A DNA stretch of 64,000 nucleotides from Haloimpatiens sp. FM7315 (lineage in GTDB: Bacteria; Bacillota; Clostridia; Clostridiales; Clostridiaceae). The notes beneath the pieces were generated by a model. That model searched no databases. It was not told the DNA's origin and saw only the letters and a program-made list of their open reading frames with translations. Each line of letters begins with the position of its first letter. The first letter of the stretch is position 1. The DNA lies in contig JBGVUE010000001.1 in assembly GCA_041861885.1 (NCBI GenBank), positions 360,001 to 424,000 on the forward strand, written 5' to 3'. Of this stretch, positions 1 to 10,885 are shown one piece after another. The translations under genes were made by a program, and so were the position numbers.

Positions 1-1342
<1,342 letters not shown>

Positions 1343-1538
1343 AATTTGATTCACTGTGCAATTTTGAAAGAACATGTTTCTTTCAAAAAAGCTTATGTTA
1401 AAGTAAGTTTTTATAAGGTAACTCGCTCAATGTGAGTAAAGATAGACATCATAAAATTTTAAGTGATTAAGGTAACTCACTAAGCAGAGCTTAGGAGTAA
1501 GCGACTATCACAAAATTAAAATTTTGGATATCTGCTTA
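1343..1538 (+). other. 23S-5S spacer
   Basis: This transcribed spacer begins with the 3' arm of the 23S processing stalk (TTCACTGTGCAATTTTGAAA). It also has a small hairpin around ACTAAGCAGAGCTTAGG. It is identical to the spacer of the second operon except that one A run has six A here and five at 31042-31047. No tRNA is present. Confidence 0.85.
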
Positions 1539-1654
1539 TCTGGTGACTATGGCTCAAAGGTAACACCCCTTCCCATTCCGAACAGGACGGTTAAGCTTTG
1601 AAGCGCTGATGGTACTACAGGGGAGGCCCTGTGGGAGAGTAAGTCGTTGCCAGG
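1539..1654 (+). rRNA. 5S rRNA
   Basis: A 116-nt 5S rRNA running from TCTGGTGACTATGGC to GTCGTTGCCAGG. It has the conserved CCCATTCCGAACAGGACGG loop-A/B segment. It is identical to the copy at 31195-31310. It follows the 23S by about 200 nt and leads straight into two tRNA genes. Confidence 0.97.
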
Positions 1655-1664
1655 TTTTTTAAAT

Positions 1665-1741
1665 GGATCTTTAGCTCAGTTGGTTAGAGCAACCGGCTCA
1701 TAACCGGTTGGTCCGGGGTTCGAGTCCCTGAAGGTCCACCA
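1665..1741 (+). tRNA. tRNA with CAT anticodon (elongator Met, or Ile2)
   Basis: The cloverleaf is complete: acceptor GGATCTT pairs with AAGGTCC, the anticodon stem is ACCGG/CCGGT around the loop CTCATAA (anticodon CAT), the T arm is GGTTCGAGTCC, and CCA is encoded. It is not an initiator tRNA, because position 1 pairs with position 72. Elongator Met and lysidine-modified Ile2 share this loop, so identity between them is not certain from sequence alone. Confidence 0.93.
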
Positions 1742-1744
1742 TAC

Positions 1745-1820
1745 GGGGGATTAGCTCAGCTGGGAGAGCACCTGCCTTGCACGCAGGGGGTCAAGGGTTC
1801 GAATCCCTTATTCTCCACCA
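1745..1820 (+). tRNA. tRNA-Ala (TGC)
   Basis: A complete cloverleaf with anticodon TGC in the loop CTTGCAC and an encoded CCA. The G3-U70 wobble pair that identifies tRNA-Ala is visible in the acceptor stem (GGGGGAT against ATTCTCC). It is the last gene of the rRNA operon. Confidence 0.96.
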
Positions 1821-1825
1821 AAAAT

Positions 1826-1866
1826 AAACTCCATGTGAAGGTTAATCTTTCACATGGAGTTTTCGT
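1826..1866 (+). terminator. Rho-independent terminator of the first rrn operon
   Basis: A 14-bp inverted repeat (1826-1839 with 1849-1862, arms AAACTCCATGTGAA) is followed by a T-rich tract. It lies directly after tRNA-Ala and ends the rRNA/tRNA transcript. Confidence 0.9.
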
Positions 1867-1974
1867 TTTTTCTTTTTAATTCAGTAATTATGTTATATAT
1901 TTCAGAGATTTCATCATTCATTCATGGTTAATATGATCAAAGAATCCCTTTAAGTATATAGATAAACTATCTTT

Positions 1975-2003
1975 TATATTCGATACAAAACAACTAGTAT
2001 AAT
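1975..2003 (+). promoter_or_regulatory. Possible sigma-A promoter for the 2062 gene
   Basis: A perfect -10 box TATAAT lies at 1998-2003, 59 nt before the start codon. The -35 position (1975-1980, TATATT) is poor, so only the -10 is convincing. Confidence 0.4.
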
Positions 2004-2061
2004 ACTATATACAAATATAAAAGAAAGTGTAAATATAACATTAAAATAAAGGAGATTATAT

Positions 2062-2361
2062 ATGAAAAATAGAAATGTAGAGCAAAACTTTAAAATAGTA
2101 ACTTGGATTTTAATAATAATGATTTTTTTAAGTATACTAATAAAACCTTTAACTGGAAATCAAACAATAATAAACATACTAGTTGGAGTATTTTTTATAA
2201 TAATAGGAATAAGAGGATCTTTATTTAATACTGTACTTATAGGAAGAAACAATGTAAATTTAGACTACAAAGAAAATTCTGCTATGGGAAAAATAGCTAA
2301 TATAGTAGTTATACTAGTTGGTGTATCAGTTGTAATATTCTCTATAATTCAGGCAATATAG
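2062..2361 (+). CDS. Small hydrophobic membrane protein, unknown function
   Basis: A 99-residue protein with three predicted membrane segments (about residues 12-28, 36-52 and 78-97) and a short polar stretch (about 60-75) between the second and third. The start has a good ribosome site (AAAGGAG, about 7 nt upstream). It stands alone, between the rrn terminator and a convergent terminator. I recognise no family; length and topology resemble the many unassigned small membrane proteins of Firmicutes. A function cannot be proposed from the sequence. Confidence 0.7.
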   Translation: MKNRNVEQNFKIVTWILIIMIFLSILIKPLTGNQTIINILVGVFFIIIGIRGSLFNTVLIGRNNVNLDYKENSAMGKIANIVVILVGVSVVIFSIIQAI

Positions 2362-2641
2362 AAGAAGTGCATAGTTACTTATAACTTTTGCGTTTTTTTA
2401 GGAATAATTTCAACAGAAATTTTATTTGCTTTATTTCTCATTGGCCGCCTTTTGCATATAGGAATAGAAACTATGGGAATATCATTATGGTTCTTTTTTT
2501 ATGTCACAATTCATCTTAAATCCCCCTGTATCTATTTTGAAATATTTCACTTTTATATAATAAAAACTCCAAAGCTATATATTTATAGTCTTGGAGTTTT
2601 TTATTTTTAAGATTAGAATTTTTATATTTTTATGTTGAGAT
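2362..2641. other. Convergent intergenic region, possibly holding a decayed reading frame
   Basis: This 280-nt gap separates two convergent genes. One plus-strand frame (about 2379-2600) stays open without a start codon and is hydrophobic. It may be the remains of a membrane-protein gene, but AT-rich DNA can give such a frame by chance. The terminator at 2563-2606 lies at its end. Confidence 0.3.
2563..2606. terminator. Bidirectional terminator between convergent genes
   Basis: The inverted repeat 2563-2579 / 2584-2600 (arms beginning AAAACTCCAA and ending TTGGAGTTTT) is followed by T runs on the plus strand and a T-rich stretch on the minus strand. It sits between the 2062 gene and the end of kdgT. 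Confidence 0.75.
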
Positions 2642-3598
2642 TTAAGCAGCTTTATTTTCTAAGGCATCTTTTTTATTCTTCTTAGCAACATAACTTGTAA
2701 GAAGGGGAGTTAAAAATGCTGTAATAATAACTGAGGCTGCAACCTGAGCTGTTGCTACTGGAGCAATCAAAGCAAAAGCTGGATCAACTGAGGCTAGTGC
2801 TGATGGATTTGCTACAGCGCTTGCAGCTGTACTTGATATAGCAGCACCGGCAACACCTGAACCCCCTGTTAATTTATCTGCTAAAACTGTTATAAATCCA
2901 ACTACAAATACAGTTATTAGTCCTAATAGAATTCCTGATAATCCGCCTTTAAACAATTGCTGGAATGACATTCCACATCCAAGTGCAAAACCAACAACAA
3001 TAATACTTGGAGTTATACCTGCACTTAAATTTTTCTTTAACCATTTATTAGAGTTACCTAAAATCATACCTAAAATTAAAGGTAAGATAGAACCTATTAT
3101 TGGCCAAATAGAAATACTTGCAAGGCCAGCAGAGCTAAGGGCAATCATTGTAACAGTAGGGCCTACGCTTAAGGAAGTTATTCCTACAGCACCCTTATCA
3201 GAGTCATTTCCATATTCCGCTGTAATGCCTGAAAACAAAGCATTATTCGCAACAGATATTCCACTTATTATAGCAAGAGAAGATAATCCTAAAAAGTTAT
3301 CTTTAAAGAAGAATGCAACTCCTAAACCTAAAATCACTGATACAGCAATTTTAGTAATAATTACAACAGAACCTTTTTTTATTGATTCCGGTGTGCTTTT
3401 TATATTGATACTTGCACCAAGGAAAAACAGGAAAATGCCAACTAATGCACCAGTACCAGTTACTGCGCTGGTAAAAAATCCTCCTATTTTAAGTGCTTGT
3501 GGTACAAAAGAATTAAGTATAACACCAATCAACATTGGAACTACTATTGTGTCTCCTGGAAATCTTTTATATTTTAATTTGAATTTATTTTCGTTCAT
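2642..3598 (-). CDS. kdgT: 2-keto-3-deoxygluconate permease family transporter
   Basis: A 318-residue polytopic membrane protein of the KdgT family, which imports 2-keto-3-deoxygluconate (an intermediate of pectin and hexuronate breakdown) by proton symport. The N-terminal IPGG-like segment appears as RFPGDTIVVP. The conserved FFLGASINI and ITKIAVS segments line up with E. coli KdgT, and about ten hydrophobic segments are visible. I chose ATG 3598 because GGTGG lies 5 nt upstream; a TTG four codons earlier (3610) would overlap that site. It is 18 nt downstream of the SDR gene on the same strand, so the two probably form one transcript. Substrate is inferred from the family and could be a related sugar acid. 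Confidence 0.85.
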   Translation of the reverse strand: MNENKFKLKYKRFPGDTIVVPMLIGVILNSFVPQALKIGGFFTSAVTGTGALVGIFLFFLGASINIKSTPESIKKGSVVIITKIAVSVILGLGVAFFFKDNFLGLSSLAIISGISVANNALFSGITAEYGNDSDKGAVGITSLSVGPTVTMIALSSAGLASISIWPIIGSILPLILGMILGNSNKWLKKNLSAGITPSIIVVGFALGCGMSFQQLFKGGLSGILLGLITVFVVGFITVLADKLTGGSGVAGAAISSTAASAVANPSALASVDPAFALIAPVATAQVAASVIITAFLTPLLTSYVAKKNKKDALENKAA

Positions 3599-3616
3599 AT
3601 TACCACCCAATCCTTA

Positions 3617-4363
3617 TTAATCTAAAACTATTCCGCCATCACAGTCGCCGATTTCACCATTTACGAAACTAGCAGCATCTGATGCGAAGAATAAAATCAT
3701 TTGTGCGATTTCAACTGGTTCAGCTCTTCTTCCAAGTGGAATCATTCCTATAACTTTTGCGTTTTTTTCAGGATCTTCAGATAAACTTTTTGTCATGCTT
3801 GTATTTGTGAATGATGGACAAACAGCATTGCAACTTATTCCATATTTTCCGCCTTCTTTAGCAATTGCTTTTGTTAAACCATTTACTCCAGCTTTAGAAG
3901 AAGCATATGCAGCTGTTCCTAATAAACCTCCACCGATTTTTCCTGCAACTGAAGAAACATTAACGATTCTGCCACCTTTCTTTTCTATGAAATAAGGGTA
4001 AATAGCAGAACATGTTGTGAATGTTCCTGTTAAGTTTATTCTTAAAGTTCTTTCCCATTCAGCATCTGATATATCCTCAAATTGTGCTTTAGAAATTATT
4101 CCTCCAACATTTATAAGTCCATCTACACGATCAAAGTCAGATAAGATTTGAGCCATAACTTTTCTGATGTTTTGGCAGTCACCAAGATCAATTTTGTAGA
4201 ATGAAGCATTGCCAAGTTCATTTTTTGTTGTATTACCAATAGTTTCATTGATATCAAGTATTACTACGTGTCCTCCACCTTGAACAATTCCCTTTGCAGT
4301 TTCTTTACCTATTCCTTGTGCTGCACCTGTAACTAATATAGTTTTCCCTGTAAAATCGAACAT
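3617..4363 (-). CDS. SDR-family NAD(P)-dependent oxidoreductase (possibly KduD-like)
   Basis: A 248-residue classical short-chain dehydrogenase. The cofactor motif GAAQGIG is near residue 13, the NNAG-equivalent is NVGG near residue 87, and the catalytic Ser and YxxxK are present (SSVAG, then YASSK near residue 152). The start has AAGGAG 8 nt upstream. Its position directly before a 2-keto-3-deoxygluconate-type permease suggests oxidation or reduction of a keto-deoxy sugar acid, as KduD does, but sequence alone does not fix the substrate; gluconate 5-dehydrogenase-like activity is an alternative. Confidence 0.8.
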   Translation of the reverse strand: MFDFTGKTILVTGAAQGIGKETAKGIVQGGGHVVILDINETIGNTTKNELGNASFYKIDLGDCQNIRKVMAQILSDFDRVDGLINVGGIISKAQFEDISDAEWERTLRINLTGTFTTCSAIYPYFIEKKGGRIVNVSSVAGKIGGGLLGTAAYASSKAGVNGLTKAIAKEGGKYGISCNAVCPSFTNTSMTKSLSEDPEKNAKVIGMIPLGRRAEPVEIAQMILFFASDAASFVNGEIGDCDGGIVLD

Positions 4364-4501
4364 ATTTTTATCTCCTTTTCAAATATTATAGTGTTTTATG
4401 CTGTATGAATATAATAGAAAAACCTTAATATGTACTACAAAAATTTTTTTAATATTATTCATATGTTCTGAAACTCTTGAAAAATATACATTTAATTGAC
4501 T

Positions 4502-4519
4502 ATGTTAAAATTGTAACAT
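4502..4519. promoter_or_regulatory. Palindrome in the divergent regulator/SDR intergenic region
   Basis: Arms ATGTTA and TAACAT surround a 6-nt centre. A related half (ATGTTAAC) recurs near 4538-4545. The position between a CdaR-type regulator and the divergent SDR-kdgT pair fits an operator, but the assignment is inference. Confidence 0.4.
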
Positions 4520-4599
4520 TTAATTTACTGTGATAAAATGTTAACGTAGTATAAAAATCAATGATTAATTGTGCTATAAGCACAAAGGAGGCACAAAGG

Positions 4600-5807
4600 A
4601 TGAAATCACTTAAGGATGAATTAATTCAATCGGTTCTTTGCTCAGAAAGTTTAAATAAAGTTGCTGAAAAGGCAGCAAAATACTTAAATAACCCTATTGT
4701 TGTTATAAATAATGCATATAAAATAATTGCGTATTCTAAATCTATAAAAGTAAATGATTTAACTTGGAATAATGCAGTTGAAAGAGGTTATATTACTCTT
4801 GAGTTTGGAGCTACTTTGAACAATTGGAATGATATAAAAGACAAAGATACAAAATATGAGTGTTTAACTGTTAACAAAATCAACAAACTTAGGCGTCGCT
4901 TTTATAAATTAGAGATAAATTCTGAGCTAATGGGATACTTAAATGTTACTGAAGTAAATAAGGATTTTGATGATATAGAACCAGAATGTTATTATTTTGT
5001 CAGTCAGATTTTAGCTAAGGAAATATTTATTAATCAAAGAATTATAAGACCAAGAAGACATTGTTTAAATGAGGATATATTATTAGAGTTAGTTCACAAT
5101 ATTTATGTTAATAGACTACACTTCATGGAAAGGGTTCAGTTGAGTAATTTAAATGTTAAATCAAAATATCGTGTTGTTTGTTCTAATCTTACTAATTTTT
5201 TATCTTATAATGCTGATGAAGATCATTTTAAACTTGAATTATTATCTTTCTTTCCAAGCGGAACAATAATAATAAATGAAAAAATATTAATAATTTTGAT
5301 TGATATTGACCATCCTTTATACAAGAATTTTAGTTTTTCAAAGAATTTAGATAGATATTTAAAAACACAAAAATTGATTTTAGGAATTAGTGATATTTTT
5401 GCTGATTTATATAAATTTAAACTATATGAAAATCAAGCTATTAAATCCTATGAAAATAAAAAATATATATTAGAAGATTCCTTGAATTATGTGTTTTATG
5501 AGGAAGTCAAATCCTATGATTTACTCCATCAAATACCTAAAAAAATCTGCTTTATTTTTGTAATCAGAAGATACTAAAGATATACAAATATGATAAAAAT
5601 CATAATACAAATTATCTTGAGACACTTATGGTATATCTTAAGACTAATAAGAGCATAAAGATGACTTCAAATTACATGTATGTGCATCGTAATACTATAA
5701 ATTATAGAATTTTAAAAATAAGGGAATTATTTGAGATTGATTTAGATGATAATATATTAATTAATGAATTTTTATTATCATGTCAAATAATTCAAATACT
5801 AGATTAA
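4600..5807 (+). CDS. CdaR/PucR-family transcriptional regulator (frame broken in an A run)
   Basis: Restored length is 402 residues. The C-terminus carries the PucR-type helix-turn-helix (LLETL-like start, then YMYVHRNTINYRI), typical of sugar-diacid and purine regulators. The N-terminal and middle parts look like the sensory and GGDEF-like regions of CdaR proteins. Frame is lost at the seven-A run near 5537-5543, and one extra A restores it through to TAA 5805-5807. ATG 4600 is chosen because AGGAGG lies 8 nt upstream; an in-frame ATG at 4561 has no such site. The gene is divergent from the SDR-kdgT pair and probably controls it. Confidence 0.8.
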
Positions 5808-5924
5808 ACTCTTTGTAGAAGTATAAATATTAAATGTTCTAATTAAAGAATTTTATTAAAAAATATGGCCTAAATAACATTTTTAAATTAATTTATATTA
5901 ATTATAAAATTTTTTATATAAACG

Positions 5925-5953
5925 TTGAAATCAATATAAATATAAGATAGTAT
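5925..5953 (+). promoter_or_regulatory. Sigma-A promoter for the MATE gene
   Basis: TTGAAA (5925-5930), 17 nt, then TAGTAT (5948-5953), about 70 nt before the start of the MATE exporter. Confidence 0.55.
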
Positions 5954-6021
5954 TTAAGTTAATGCCTTTAGTTATATAATAATGTAATATTTATGTACTT
6001 ATAAATAGGCAAAGAGGGGGA

Positions 6022-7389
6022 ATGGATTTAATGAAGTCAAGTACGTCATTAATGACAGAAGGGTGTATATGGAGAAAAATAGTCAAATTTGCCTTACCAA
6101 TATGTTGGGGAAATCTTTTTCAACAGCTTTATAATATTGTTGATTCTATAGTTGTTGGTAATTTTGTAGGGAGAGATGCTTTAGCGGCTATAAGTTCTAT
6201 AGGCTCTCTTATTTTTTTGTTAGTAGGTTTTTTTGGTGGAATATTTATGGGAGCTGGGGTTGTTATAGCAAAATATTTTGGAGCTCAAAAGAAGGAAGCT
6301 TTAAATAAAGCAATACATACAGCTATTGCTTTTGCAGTAGTTGCAGGATTAGTTTTAACAGCTATTGGCACCATTTTTACTCCTTTTATTTTAAGATTAA
6401 TGGGTACGCCTGAGGCAGTATTTGCAAAGGCTAGTTTGTATTTAAAAATTTATTTTTCAGGAATTTTATCAGTTGTATTATATAATACTTCAAGTGGAAT
6501 ATTCCAAGCGGTAGGAGATAGCAAGCATCCTTTATATTATCTTATAATATCTTCAATTACAAATGTGGTTTTAGATTTAACATTTGTACTAGTTTTTAAA
6601 TGGGGAATTGGAGGAGCAGCTTTTGCTACTATTATTTCTCAGAGTTTAAGTGTAGTTTTGGCTTTTAGAAGATTATGTACTACTAAAGATGTTTATAGAG
6701 TAAATCTTAAGAAAATTTCTTTTGACTTTAATTTGCTAAGGGAAATTATTTATTTAGGACTTCCAGCTGGAATACAAAATTCAGTAATTGCCCTTGCAAA
6801 TCTTGTAGTTCAAACTAATATAAATTCTTTTGGACCAGTTGCTATGGCAGGTTGTGGTTCCTATGCTAAGATTGAAGGCTTTGTATTTATACCAATTACA
6901 AGTTTTGCAATGTCCATGACTACATTTATGGGACAAAACTTAGGTGCAAAAGAATATAAAAGGGCAAAAAAAGGAGCTAAGTTTGGAATTATAACTTCTA
7001 TTATAGTTGCAGAAGTTATTGGATTTGGATTTTTTATTTTATGTCCTATTTTGGTATCTTTATTTAATAAAGAACCTTCTGTAATTAAATTTGGAATAAC
7101 CCAGGCAAGAACTATTTCCTTATTTTATTTCTTACTAGCTTTTTCACACTCCATTGCAGGTATTTTAAGAGGTGCAGGAAAGAGTATTATTCCTATGTTC
7201 GTTATGCTTCTTTGCTGGTGCATTATAAGGGTAACATATATTACAGTGACTACTCATTTTATTCATAAAATTCAAGTTGTGTTTTGGGCATATCCACTTA
7301 CTTGGTGTTTAAGTTCAATAATATTTTTAATATACTTTTTAAAATCCGATTGGATACATGGTTTTGAGAAAAATGTCCTTAAATCATAA
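6022..7389 (+). CDS. MATE-family multidrug/sodium antiporter
   Basis: A 455-residue integral membrane protein with the twelve-helix duplicated layout of MATE exporters. The N-terminal ALPICWGNLFQQLYNIVDS segment is the family signature, and the second half begins at about residue 240 (LGLPAGIQNSV). It would expel cationic drugs or metabolites using a Na+ or H+ gradient. GAGGGGG lies only a few bases before ATG 6022; ATG 6031 (three codons later) has better spacing and may be the true start. Substrate is unknown. A second, more distant MATE gene lies at 16077-17402. Confidence 0.9.
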   Translation: MDLMKSSTSLMTEGCIWRKIVKFALPICWGNLFQQLYNIVDSIVVGNFVGRDALAAISSIGSLIFLLVGFFGGIFMGAGVVIAKYFGAQKKEALNKAIHTAIAFAVVAGLVLTAIGTIFTPFILRLMGTPEAVFAKASLYLKIYFSGILSVVLYNTSSGIFQAVGDSKHPLYYLIISSITNVVLDLTFVLVFKWGIGGAAFATIISQSLSVVLAFRRLCTTKDVYRVNLKKISFDFNLLREIIYLGLPAGIQNSVIALANLVVQTNINSFGPVAMAGCGSYAKIEGFVFIPITSFAMSMTTFMGQNLGAKEYKRAKKGAKFGIITSIIVAEVIGFGFFILCPILVSLFNKEPSVIKFGITQARTISLFYFLLAFSHSIAGILRGAGKSIIPMFVMLLCWCIIRVTYITVTTHFIHKIQVVFWAYPLTWCLSSIIFLIYFLKSDWIHGFEKNVLKS

Positions 7390-7405
7390 GTTGTAATGCA
7401 CTAAA

Positions 7406-7460
7406 ATAGCCTTAAATAACAATCTATTTTCTATAAATTAGATTGATTATTTAAGGCTAT
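7406..7460. terminator. Long dyad after the MATE gene
   Basis: The arms ATAGCCTTAAATAA (7406-7419) and TTATTTAAGGCTAT (7447-7460) match perfectly, with further pairing inside (CAATCTA with TAGATTG). The T tract is weak on both strands. It probably serves as a shared terminator for the MATE gene and the convergent cytolysin gene. Confidence 0.6.
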
Positions 7461-7529
7461 AAGTAAATTAGTTATGAATTAAATTTATAAGCGTGTAAAA
7501 ATTTTATGGAAATTCAATAGTCTTAACAG

Positions 7530-9108
7530 TTATTGAAAAGTAACACTCTTGCTTGGATATAATGTAGTTCTTCCAATTTCAACTCTTATATTATTTGTTA
7601 AAGGAACATTATATTCATCTACAACAGTTCTCCACCATTCCCAAGCTAGGCCTGTACATTCTCTTGCCATTATGCTTATATTTCTTGAATTTGCAGGAAG
7701 AGGTATTTCTGTTGAAAAATGAGCTGTTCTATCGCTCCAGTTTCCCCCAATTTTTATGATCTATTACTTCATTTCCTTTATCATCATATGAAACTTCATC
7801 CCAGCTTACTTTGAATTGTGCAACATATGCGCCATAATGATCAAGAGTTATTTTGCCCTTAGTGTATTCTGTAGATTTTGTTTCAACATAATCAGTTTTA
7901 TTATGGATAGCTGCAATAGAATTATCTTTTACAAAGGTGCTTGTATAAGAAATTGGATATCCTGGATTTTTTGAACTGAATTTTGAGTTATTTAAAATCA
8001 CTTCTCTTATCTTATCAAAGTCCTTTGTTACAACTGTATTATGGCTTTCTGCATCGCCATCTAGTACAACTGCTGTAAAGGAACTGTTATCTAATATGTT
8101 TTTGTATTCTGTATTTGATTTTATATCTAAATTATTAACTCCAGATTTTACTGCTGCAGAAAAAGCAGCTTTAACATTGTCACTTTTAGAAGTTGTTTCT
8201 AATTTAACATAAATTGTTCTACCATAAGCAACATTTGAAACTAAAACAGGTGGAGCTGAACTGCTTACACCTTTGCGAGTTAATTCTTTAAAAGTAACAC
8301 TTTCAGCAAATAGGTCAGCTGGATTATTAGGAATTTCAGCACTTACAGAGTAAAATATTTGCTTATAAGCAACTACCATAACCTTTTTCTCACCACTTTG
8401 AATAGCGTTAAAATCAATTCCAAGTTTCTTGGTTGCATCCCCAGCATTAATATTAAGTGCTGTAGATAATTGAGATTTACTATATACCATAGATTCATTA
8501 TATTAAGTTCTAGCTGGTAAAGTATGAGTAGATGAATTTTTAGCTACCCATTCATTTATTATTTTATCTATAGCTCCACTTACATTCCCATAAGTAGGAT
8601 TGCTAACTTTAGTTGTGTTGCTTTCTCCAAGACCTGGTAAATCTATACTAATATTCATAGGCTTTCTTTTAGCTATTAATAAAGTTGGTTGATTGTCTAC
8701 AAAATCGCTATTTGCAAGTTGCAATGCACCTGGATATGTTCTATCTTTCATTGAATCAATAACTGAAATATCTACAGGTGAACTTGTAAGAGATCTTTTA
8801 ATACGCTCAACAACAATAAATTTATCAGCTGTCTTCTTACCTTCTTTTGGTGTGAAACTTTGAATAGATTCCCCCTTAGATGCTAGAACTTCATTCTTGT
8901 TGTAATTTAAATCAAAGATCCCATCATTAATTCCTTGTTCATTTAACTTACCTTGTGAGACTTGTCCAGTTTCTTGGCTATCTGATATTTGTAAATTTTG
9001 CTGACTTGCCAAAACTCCCATAGGTGAATTAATAATACTAAAAACCATAATTGCTGAAAATAATTTTTTAAAACCCTGCCCCTTTTTTAGAAAATTTAGA
9101 CTTTTCAT
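7530..9108 (-). pseudogene. Cholesterol-dependent cytolysin (perfringolysin family), interrupted by a stop codon and a frameshift
   Basis: A thiol-activated pore-forming toxin of about 526 codons when restored. A signal peptide occupies about residues 1-35 (KKLFSAIMVFS..GVLA). Next come the conserved domain 1-3 segments ([46 protein letters not shown]). The domain-4 undecapeptide [11 protein letters not shown], which mediates cholesterol-dependent membrane binding, is intact near 7630. Two breaks occur. Codon 202 is TAA (8503-8505) where perfringolysin O has Gln, with the frame otherwise continuing unchanged. A run of five G near 7746-7750 then shifts frame; seven G would restore family length. 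The second break resembles the homopolymer errors seen all over the window; the first does not. As read, no functional toxin is made. The ribosome site is GGGGGAG upstream of ATG 9108. Confidence 0.93.
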
Positions 9109-9316
9109 CCTTCATCTCCCCCTTGTGTATGTTTAACATAATTATATACTAGTTTTAACATTAAAATTAACTTTTACTAATATTATTTTAAGACTTTTTA
9201 AAATAATATTTAATTTAGCTAATTTTATAATTAAACTTTTCAGTAAGAGCTTTTTCTAAGAGCTTTTGAAGAAGACTATATTAAAAATAATGTATAATAT
9301 TTTTGAGGTGAGCTAA

Positions 9317-9549
9317 ATGAACTTAAGAATAGTTAGTTTAAGTGAAAAATTTGCAAAAGAAATATGCAGCTTTAAATATACTGAGAAATACTCTATATAT
9401 AATTATCCAAAATGGGAAAAGTGCGTTAAGGAAAGATGGGCAATTACAATAGATGAAAAAAGAAAAATCAGTTTTACGCCGTAACCTTTGAAGATGGTGG
9501 ATTAATGGGATATATGAGACTTCTTCATAAAGGTGAGTATATAAAATAA
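9317..9549 (+). pseudogene. Truncated GNAT acetyltransferase remnant
   Basis: A GAGGTG site and ATG 9317 open a frame resembling the N-terminal half of a GNAT acetyltransferase (a YAVTFEDGGLMGYMRL strand pair). It is interrupted at an A run near 9469-9473, where one more A would restore it, and then ends at TAA 9547 after about 77 residues. The acetyl-CoA-binding half normally found in the family is absent, so the gene is truncated even after correction. Confidence 0.6.
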
Positions 9550-9667
9550 AAGATAATTCATAGTAATTCTAATTTATAGTATAATAATAGATATAATGTG
9601 AAAACATGCGTAAATTTTAAAATAAAATTATGTATGTTTTAATTTTTATAAGATTGGAGAAGTGCAT

Positions 9668-10420
9668 ATGAAATTTATTTCTTGGAACGTTAATGGCCTT
9701 AGGGCTTGTGTTAAAAAGGGATTTTTAGATTATTTTAATAAAGTTGATGCAGATATATTTTGTGTTCAGGAGACTAAACTTCAAGAGGGACAAATAGATT
9801 TAGACCTTGAAGGATATTATGATTATTGGAATTATGCTGAGAAAAAGGGCTATTCAGGCACTGCCATATTTACAAAGGTTAAGCCTGTTTCTTTAAGCTA
9901 TGGCATGAATATTTTAGAGCATGACAAAGAGGGAAGAGTAATAACTTTAGAGTTTGATGATTTTTATTTTGTCACGGTTTACACTCCTAATTCTAAACAA
10001 GAACTTTTAAGACTTGACTATAGAATGAAGTGGGAAGATGATTTTAGAGCCTATCTAAAGGATTTAGACAAAACTAAACCTGTTGTTGTATGCGGAGATT
10101 TAAATGTAGCCCATAAGGAAATAGACCTTAAAAATCCTAAGAATAACAGGAAAAACGCAGGCTTTACAGATGAGGAGAGAAATAAATTCACAGAGCTATT
10201 AAATACCGGATTTATAGATACATATAGATATTTTTATCCAGAAAAAGAGGAAACATACAGTTGGTGGTCTTACAGATTTAATGCAAGGGCTAACAATGCT
10301 GGATGGAGAATAGATTATTTTTGTGTATCTGAAAGATTAAAGGATAGACTTAAAAGTGCAGATATTCATACAGAGGTGTTAGGTTCAGATCATTGTCCAG
10401 TTGAGGTTATTATAGAATAA
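9668..10420 (+). CDS. xth: Exodeoxyribonuclease III / AP endonuclease
   Basis: A 250-residue member of the ExoIII/AP-endonuclease family, which cuts at abasic sites and trims 3' blocked ends in base-excision repair. Catalytic landmarks are present: WNVNGLRA at the N-terminus, the metal ligand Glu in QETKLQ, GDLNVAH near residue 140 and the terminal SDHCPV. ATG 9668 is chosen because GGAG lies 8 nt upstream; the GTG at 9662 would sit on top of that site. The next gene starts 21 nt later, so the two are probably co-transcribed. Confidence 0.96.
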   Translation: MKFISWNVNGLRACVKKGFLDYFNKVDADIFCVQETKLQEGQIDLDLEGYYDYWNYAEKKGYSGTAIFTKVKPVSLSYGMNILEHDKEGRVITLEFDDFYFVTVYTPNSKQELLRLDYRMKWEDDFRAYLKDLDKTKPVVVCGDLNVAHKEIDLKNPKNNRKNAGFTDEERNKFTELLNTGFIDTYRYFYPEKEETYSWWSYRFNARANNAGWRIDYFCVSERLKDRLKSADIHTEVLGSDHCPVEVIIE

Positions 10421-10441
10421 AAAATTTTAAGGTGGTGTTTT

Positions 10442-10849
10442 ATGAAACCAAAGGTAGCTTTTATATGTGTTCATAATTCTTGTAGATCTCAAATTGCTGA
10501 AGCTCTTTCAAAATTATTTGCAGCAGAGGTTTTTGAATCCTATTCAGGGGGTACAGAAACAAAACCTGAGATTAATAAGGATGCAGTAAGAATAGTAAAA
10601 AAGCTTTATGGAGTCGACATGAATGAAACCCAGCGATCTAAACTTCTAAGCGAACTTTCTCAGATTGATATTGCAGTTAAAATGGGATGTAATGTTGTTT
10701 GCCCATATCTTCCTGCAAAATACGTAGAAGATTGGGGCCTTGAGGACCCAACAGGTAAAAGCGATGAGGAGTTTATAAAATGCATTAAAATTATAGAAAA
10801 AAAGGTTATAGATTTGAGAGATAGAATTAAAAATGGTGAGATGGGTTAA
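10442..10849 (+). CDS. Arsenate reductase-like protein (low-molecular-weight phosphatase fold)
   Basis: A 135-residue LMW-PTP-fold protein. The P-loop CX5R is CVHNSCR with nucleophile Cys9 and Arg15, a form typical of thioredoxin-coupled ArsC proteins rather than tyrosine phosphatases. Cys83 and Cys87 (GCNVVCPYLP) could provide the redox relay, although their 4-residue spacing is shorter than in B. subtilis ArsC. The Asp of the general-acid loop appears in EDPTG. No ars operon genes (arsR, arsB, acr3) are adjacent, so a role in arsenate detoxification is inferred from the family only. Confidence 0.8.
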   Translation: MKPKVAFICVHNSCRSQIAEALSKLFAAEVFESYSGGTETKPEINKDAVRIVKKLYGVDMNETQRSKLLSELSQIDIAVKMGCNVVCPYLPAKYVEDWGLEDPTGKSDEEFIKCIKIIEKKVIDLRDRIKNGEMG

Positions 10850-10885
10850 AAATAATATTAGAAGAATTGGTATATAAAAATAAAG

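Noticed and set aside
3225..3620. 131-codon plus-strand frame inside kdgT
   Set aside because: It is a shadow of the membrane-protein codons on the other strand.
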